Below are positions 61,915-64,000 of a stretch of 64,000 nucleotides of DNA, one piece after another (position 1 is the stretch's first letter; every line of letters begins with the position of its first letter). The notes below the pieces were generated by a model. It was not told the origin of the DNA, made no database searches, and saw only the letters and a list, made by a program, of their open reading frames with translations. Both the position numbers and the translations under genes were made by a program. This DNA comes from RGIG1902 sp034926865 (GTDB taxonomy: Bacteria; Bacillota; Clostridia; Oscillospirales; Butyricicoccaceae). The stretch spans positions 48,309 through 112,308 of the forward strand of contig JAYFQP010000024.1 of NCBI GenBank assembly GCA_034926865.1, in the 5' to 3' direction.

Positions 61915-61956
61915 CCCCACTTTACTTTTCAGTGAAATACAGAAAGTAAAGTGGGG
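61915..61956. terminator. 14-bp inverted repeat, possible minus-strand terminator
   Basis: CCCCACTTTACTTT (61915-61928) pairs with 61943-61956 around a 14-nt loop. The minus-strand tail is TATTTTG. Confidence 0.55.
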
Positions 61957-61981
61957 CTTAAGTTTATTCTGTTATTCCATA

Positions 61982-62013
61982 AAAAAGCAGGCATTGTTAT
62001 ATGCCTGCTTTTT
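61982..62013 (-). terminator. Intrinsic terminator after the Cys-rich protein gene
   Basis: 13-bp stem (61982-61994 with 62001-62013), 6-nt loop, A/T-rich arms. Ends the minus-strand gene whose stop is at 62017. Confidence 0.85.
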
Positions 62014-62016
62014 CGG

Positions 62017-62883
62017 TTACCTTCGGTTCAAAGTGGATGTTCCGTTGCCACAGGAAGAGCAGCCGTTTCCATTTGAGGAACCAGAGCCGTTACTGCTTAC
62101 GATCATGTTGCTCATTGTTGGGGGGAAGAACTCGTCGACAGGGAACTTGAACTTTTGGAACAGATCGCATGGATCTTCAGCATTGCCGGCACATTCTTTT
62201 TCTGGCAGACAAATGTCAAATACCGGGATGAGAAGCTGAATATCTCTTTCCAACCTGATTATGCTGAACTGCCCAATGGTAACATAGAGCTTTTTCCCTT
62301 CATCGGTAATGATTAAATCATCATCGAAACAACCGCAGATCATTTCCGGGATATCGGTCAAAAGGCTCTCTCCGCATCCCTGCCCATCAAGTGTCTTGCA
62401 TCCAAGAACAACTGGGTCTACAACCTCAACAACTGCAATAGGAAGATTGGTCTTTTCAAAATTCTGAACGTCATTATTCTGTGGACGATACTGTGAGCTG
62501 AAGATTCTTACACTGCCTTCGCTGCCAAACAATACTGTTCTTTTGTCAAATGTAGCTAAACCACATATCTCTCTTGGTCTGCCTACGCCGGAAAAAGCCT
62601 CAGCTGTTATCTTGTAATAATACTTGACATCGATTGTAAAAAAGCCCCTGTTAAATGGAACTGGCTCAACATCGATATATGCCCATAAAAGCTCAGCACT
62701 TTTTGCCCTTACGGTCATGCTGCTGTCAAGGACAGACTGGGAGCATCTCGTCAGATAAACTCTGATATCCTGGCAACACTCTTTATCTCTGCAGCTGTCA
62801 TAAACTTTTTTTGTCTGGATACAAACAGCCTCGCGAGGCATCTGATTGCAGCGGATTGGACCCGGTGAAACCCTATCAGGCAT
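62017..62883 (-). CDS. Cys-rich, conserved hypothetical protein (possible spore coat)
   Basis: 288-aa protein with about 20 Cys, several in pairs or clusters (CIQTKKVYDSCRDKECC near the N-terminus, CGESL, CGC, CEKEC-like), and a C-terminal Gly/Ser/Asn-rich end with CSSCGNG. No signal peptide. The composition resembles spore-coat or exosporium proteins of Clostridia, and a CATAAAAT (62935-62928, minus strand) could be a mother-cell -10, but neither is conclusive. ATG at 62883 behind a GGGAGGTAAT SD, closed by a terminator. Confidence 0.7.
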   Translation of the reverse strand: MPDRVSPGPIRCNQMPREAVCIQTKKVYDSCRDKECCQDIRVYLTRCSQSVLDSSMTVRAKSAELLWAYIDVEPVPFNRGFFTIDVKYYYKITAEAFSGVGRPREICGLATFDKRTVLFGSEGSVRIFSSQYRPQNNDVQNFEKTNLPIAVVEVVDPVVLGCKTLDGQGCGESLLTDIPEMICGCFDDDLIITDEGKKLYVTIGQFSIIRLERDIQLLIPVFDICLPEKECAGNAEDPCDLFQKFKFPVDEFFPPTMSNMIVSSNGSGSSNGNGCSSCGNGTSTLNRR

Positions 62884-62959
62884 TATATTACCTCCCGAAT
62901 TGATATTGAAGCTTACGCCTCAATACCATTTTATGCCGAACCTTAAGGATGGTGAATGC

Positions 62960-63442
62960 CTATAAAATTATTGAGCACAGCTGAGCAGCTACTGTTTTTA
63001 TCAAATTAGCGGGGGCAGTTTTGATCTGCATGCCGCGCTGCCCTGCGCTGAATGCAATTTTATCAAAACTCACGATACTTTGGTCAATATATGTGGGAAA
63101 CAGCTTTTTCATCCCTATTGGGCTGCAGCCGCCTCTCACATATCCGGTTATATCAAAAAGATCTTTTACATGAATCATTTCAACATTTTTATTTTCACTA
63201 CACTTTGCAAGGGCTTTTAAGTCAAGCGTAGCGCAGACCGGAATACATGCAACGATGTAGCCGGTTTTATCTCCGTGCAACACAAGGGTTTTATACACCA
63301 TCTTTGGGTCAAGCCCCAGCTCTAAAGCTGCATGTTCCCCGGAAAGATCATTCTCATCAATAGTATATGTCAAAATATCAAATTCGGCTTTTTGCCTTTC
63401 CAACATGCGCATGACATTTGTTTTACTGATTTTCTTTGCCAC
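62960..63442 (-). CDS. ybaK: Cys-tRNA(Pro)/Cys-tRNA(Cys) deacylase YbaK/EbsC
   Basis: 160-aa trans-editing enzyme that removes mischarged Cys from tRNA-Pro. YKTLVL carries the conserved catalytic-type Lys (near residue 51), and GCSPIGMKKLFPTYID and SAGQRGMQIKTAPANL are family blocks. Start at 63442 overlaps the upstream HD gene by 20 bp, so the two are likely cotranscribed on the minus strand. Confidence 0.93.
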   Translation of the reverse strand: MAKKISKTNVMRMLERQKAEFDILTYTIDENDLSGEHAALELGLDPKMVYKTLVLHGDKTGYIVACIPVCATLDLKALAKCSENKNVEMIHVKDLFDITGYVRGGCSPIGMKKLFPTYIDQSIVSFDKIAFSAGQRGMQIKTAPANLIKTVAAQLCSIIL

Positions 63443-64000
63443 TGGTATTCTCCCCTATTTTATTTATAGTATCTTTTTTTACAAGCGCTCTTAGTTCTTT
63501 TATATAAGGATGAAATGAACACTCCTTATTGGCATATTCAATTTGAAGGGCGTACTCCAGATCTAGCCATGTGGAAATATTGGCCTCATTATGTTGTATC
63601 AGGGCCTCAAGTTTATCAAGCGACTTGAAAAGCTTCGCTTCATCTGTATCCAAGGTATCCATCTCATCAAAAAGCTCCAGCATAGTAGATTGAAGCCCCT
63701 CAGGTAAGGTATCTATCCAGGCAGTAACAACAGATGATTCATATTGGCGGTCTTCAGCAGTTTTGATAAAAGCAGGAATATCGCCTGTAAAAGCTTCTCC
63801 AATATCATGGATAAGGCACATTTTAATAACTTTATTTATATCAATATCACTAAACTCGTCCTTTAAAAGCATAGCCATCAAAGCCAAACGCCAGCTATGC
63901 TCTGCTACACTTTCCTGTCTGCCTCCGGATGTATATGAATGGCGCATGACATCTTTGAGTTTTTCTGCTGTAGCCAGAATACTAAGTAATTGACGCTGAT
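63423..64000 (-). CDS. HD-domain hydrolase, YfbR-like (5' truncated by window)
   Basis: HD-superfamily phosphohydrolase similar to YfbR-type nucleotidases. HSW-type EHSWRLALM and LIHDIGEAFTGDIPAF supply the metal-binding H...HD...D set. The open frame continues beyond base 64000; residues before the ATG at 63947 (QRQLLSILATAEKLKDV) match the conserved N-terminal helix of the family, so that ATG is internal and the gene is partial here. Overlaps ybaK at its 3' end. Confidence 0.85.
   Translation of the reverse strand, partial: QRQLLSILATAEKLKDVMRHSYTSGGRQESVAEHSWRLALMAMLLKDEFSDIDINKVIKMCLIHDIGEAFTGDIPAFIKTAEDRQYESSVVTAWIDTLPEGLQSTMLELFDEMDTLDTDEAKLFKSLDKLEALIQHNEANISTWLDLEYALQIEYANKECSFHPYIKELRALVKKDTINKIGENTSGKENQ

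Overview
The window is a 64 kb stretch of chromosomal backbone from an anaerobic, endospore-forming Firmicute, most likely class Clostridia and probably of the Oscillospirales/Ruminococcaceae type. The reasons are the complete spoIIIAA-AH operon, further sporulation genes (yunB, gerW/ytfJ, spoIID-type, cwlD, spoIIM), an IspH-ribosomal protein S1 fusion, DXP-pathway isoprenoid genes, a tyrosine T-box, strong AGGAGG-type ribosome-binding sites and frequent TTG/GTG starts. The species assignment is inference from gene content. No rRNA, tRNA, CRISPR array, insertion sequence or prophage was recognised.

Layout. Bases 1-6.5 kb: the 3' part of dnaE, pcrA and a serine hydrolase. 6.5-10 kb: rplS-lepB-rbgA-rnhB-yraN and a metallophosphatase. 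10-16.5 kb: protein quality control (tig, clpP, clpX, lon) and engB. 16.5-22 kb: M50 protease, scpA-scpB, DUF2953, gerW, dacF, rluB and an RpiR-type regulator. 22-29.5 kb: a BaiN-like flavoprotein, cmk, plsC, ispH-rpsA fusion, yunB, ligA. 29.6-34.9 kb: the spoIIIA operon and an Asp23 protein. 34.9-44.6 kb: nusB, TsaD paralogue, xseA-xseB, ispA, dxs, tlyA, nadK, argR, recN. 44.6-47.4 kb: T-box-tyrS and an Fe-S aldo/keto reductase. 47.4-55.7 kb: a SpoIID-domain protein, queA, rmuC, tgt, yajC, a TIGR04086 membrane protein, cwlD, radA. 55.7-58.4 kb: a small membrane protein and a two-gene MacB/YknXZ-like exporter without its ATPase. 58.4-59.0 kb: an AT-rich non-coding stretch with two perfect palindromes. 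From 59 kb: an intact tyrosine recombinase on the plus strand, then minus-strand genes: a XerD-like protein with degenerate catalytic residues, spoIIM, a Cys-rich protein, ybaK/ebsC and an HD hydrolase cut by the window end.

The genes are packed into long co-directional operons, often with 4-8 bp stop/start overlaps, separated by clear intrinsic terminators and sigma-A-like promoters. The points most worth a second look are: the XerD orthologue at the spoIIM locus that has lost most tyrosine-recombinase catalytic residues beside an intact recombinase; an internal ribosome-binding site at the IspH-S1 junction; three genes whose Shine-Dalgarno sequence lies in the 3' arm of a strong hairpin (dacF, asp23, TIGR04086 gene); two genes whose best start by homology and SD spacing is a near-cognate codon (nadK ACG, HlyD-like ATC); and the palindromes upstream of the recombinase.
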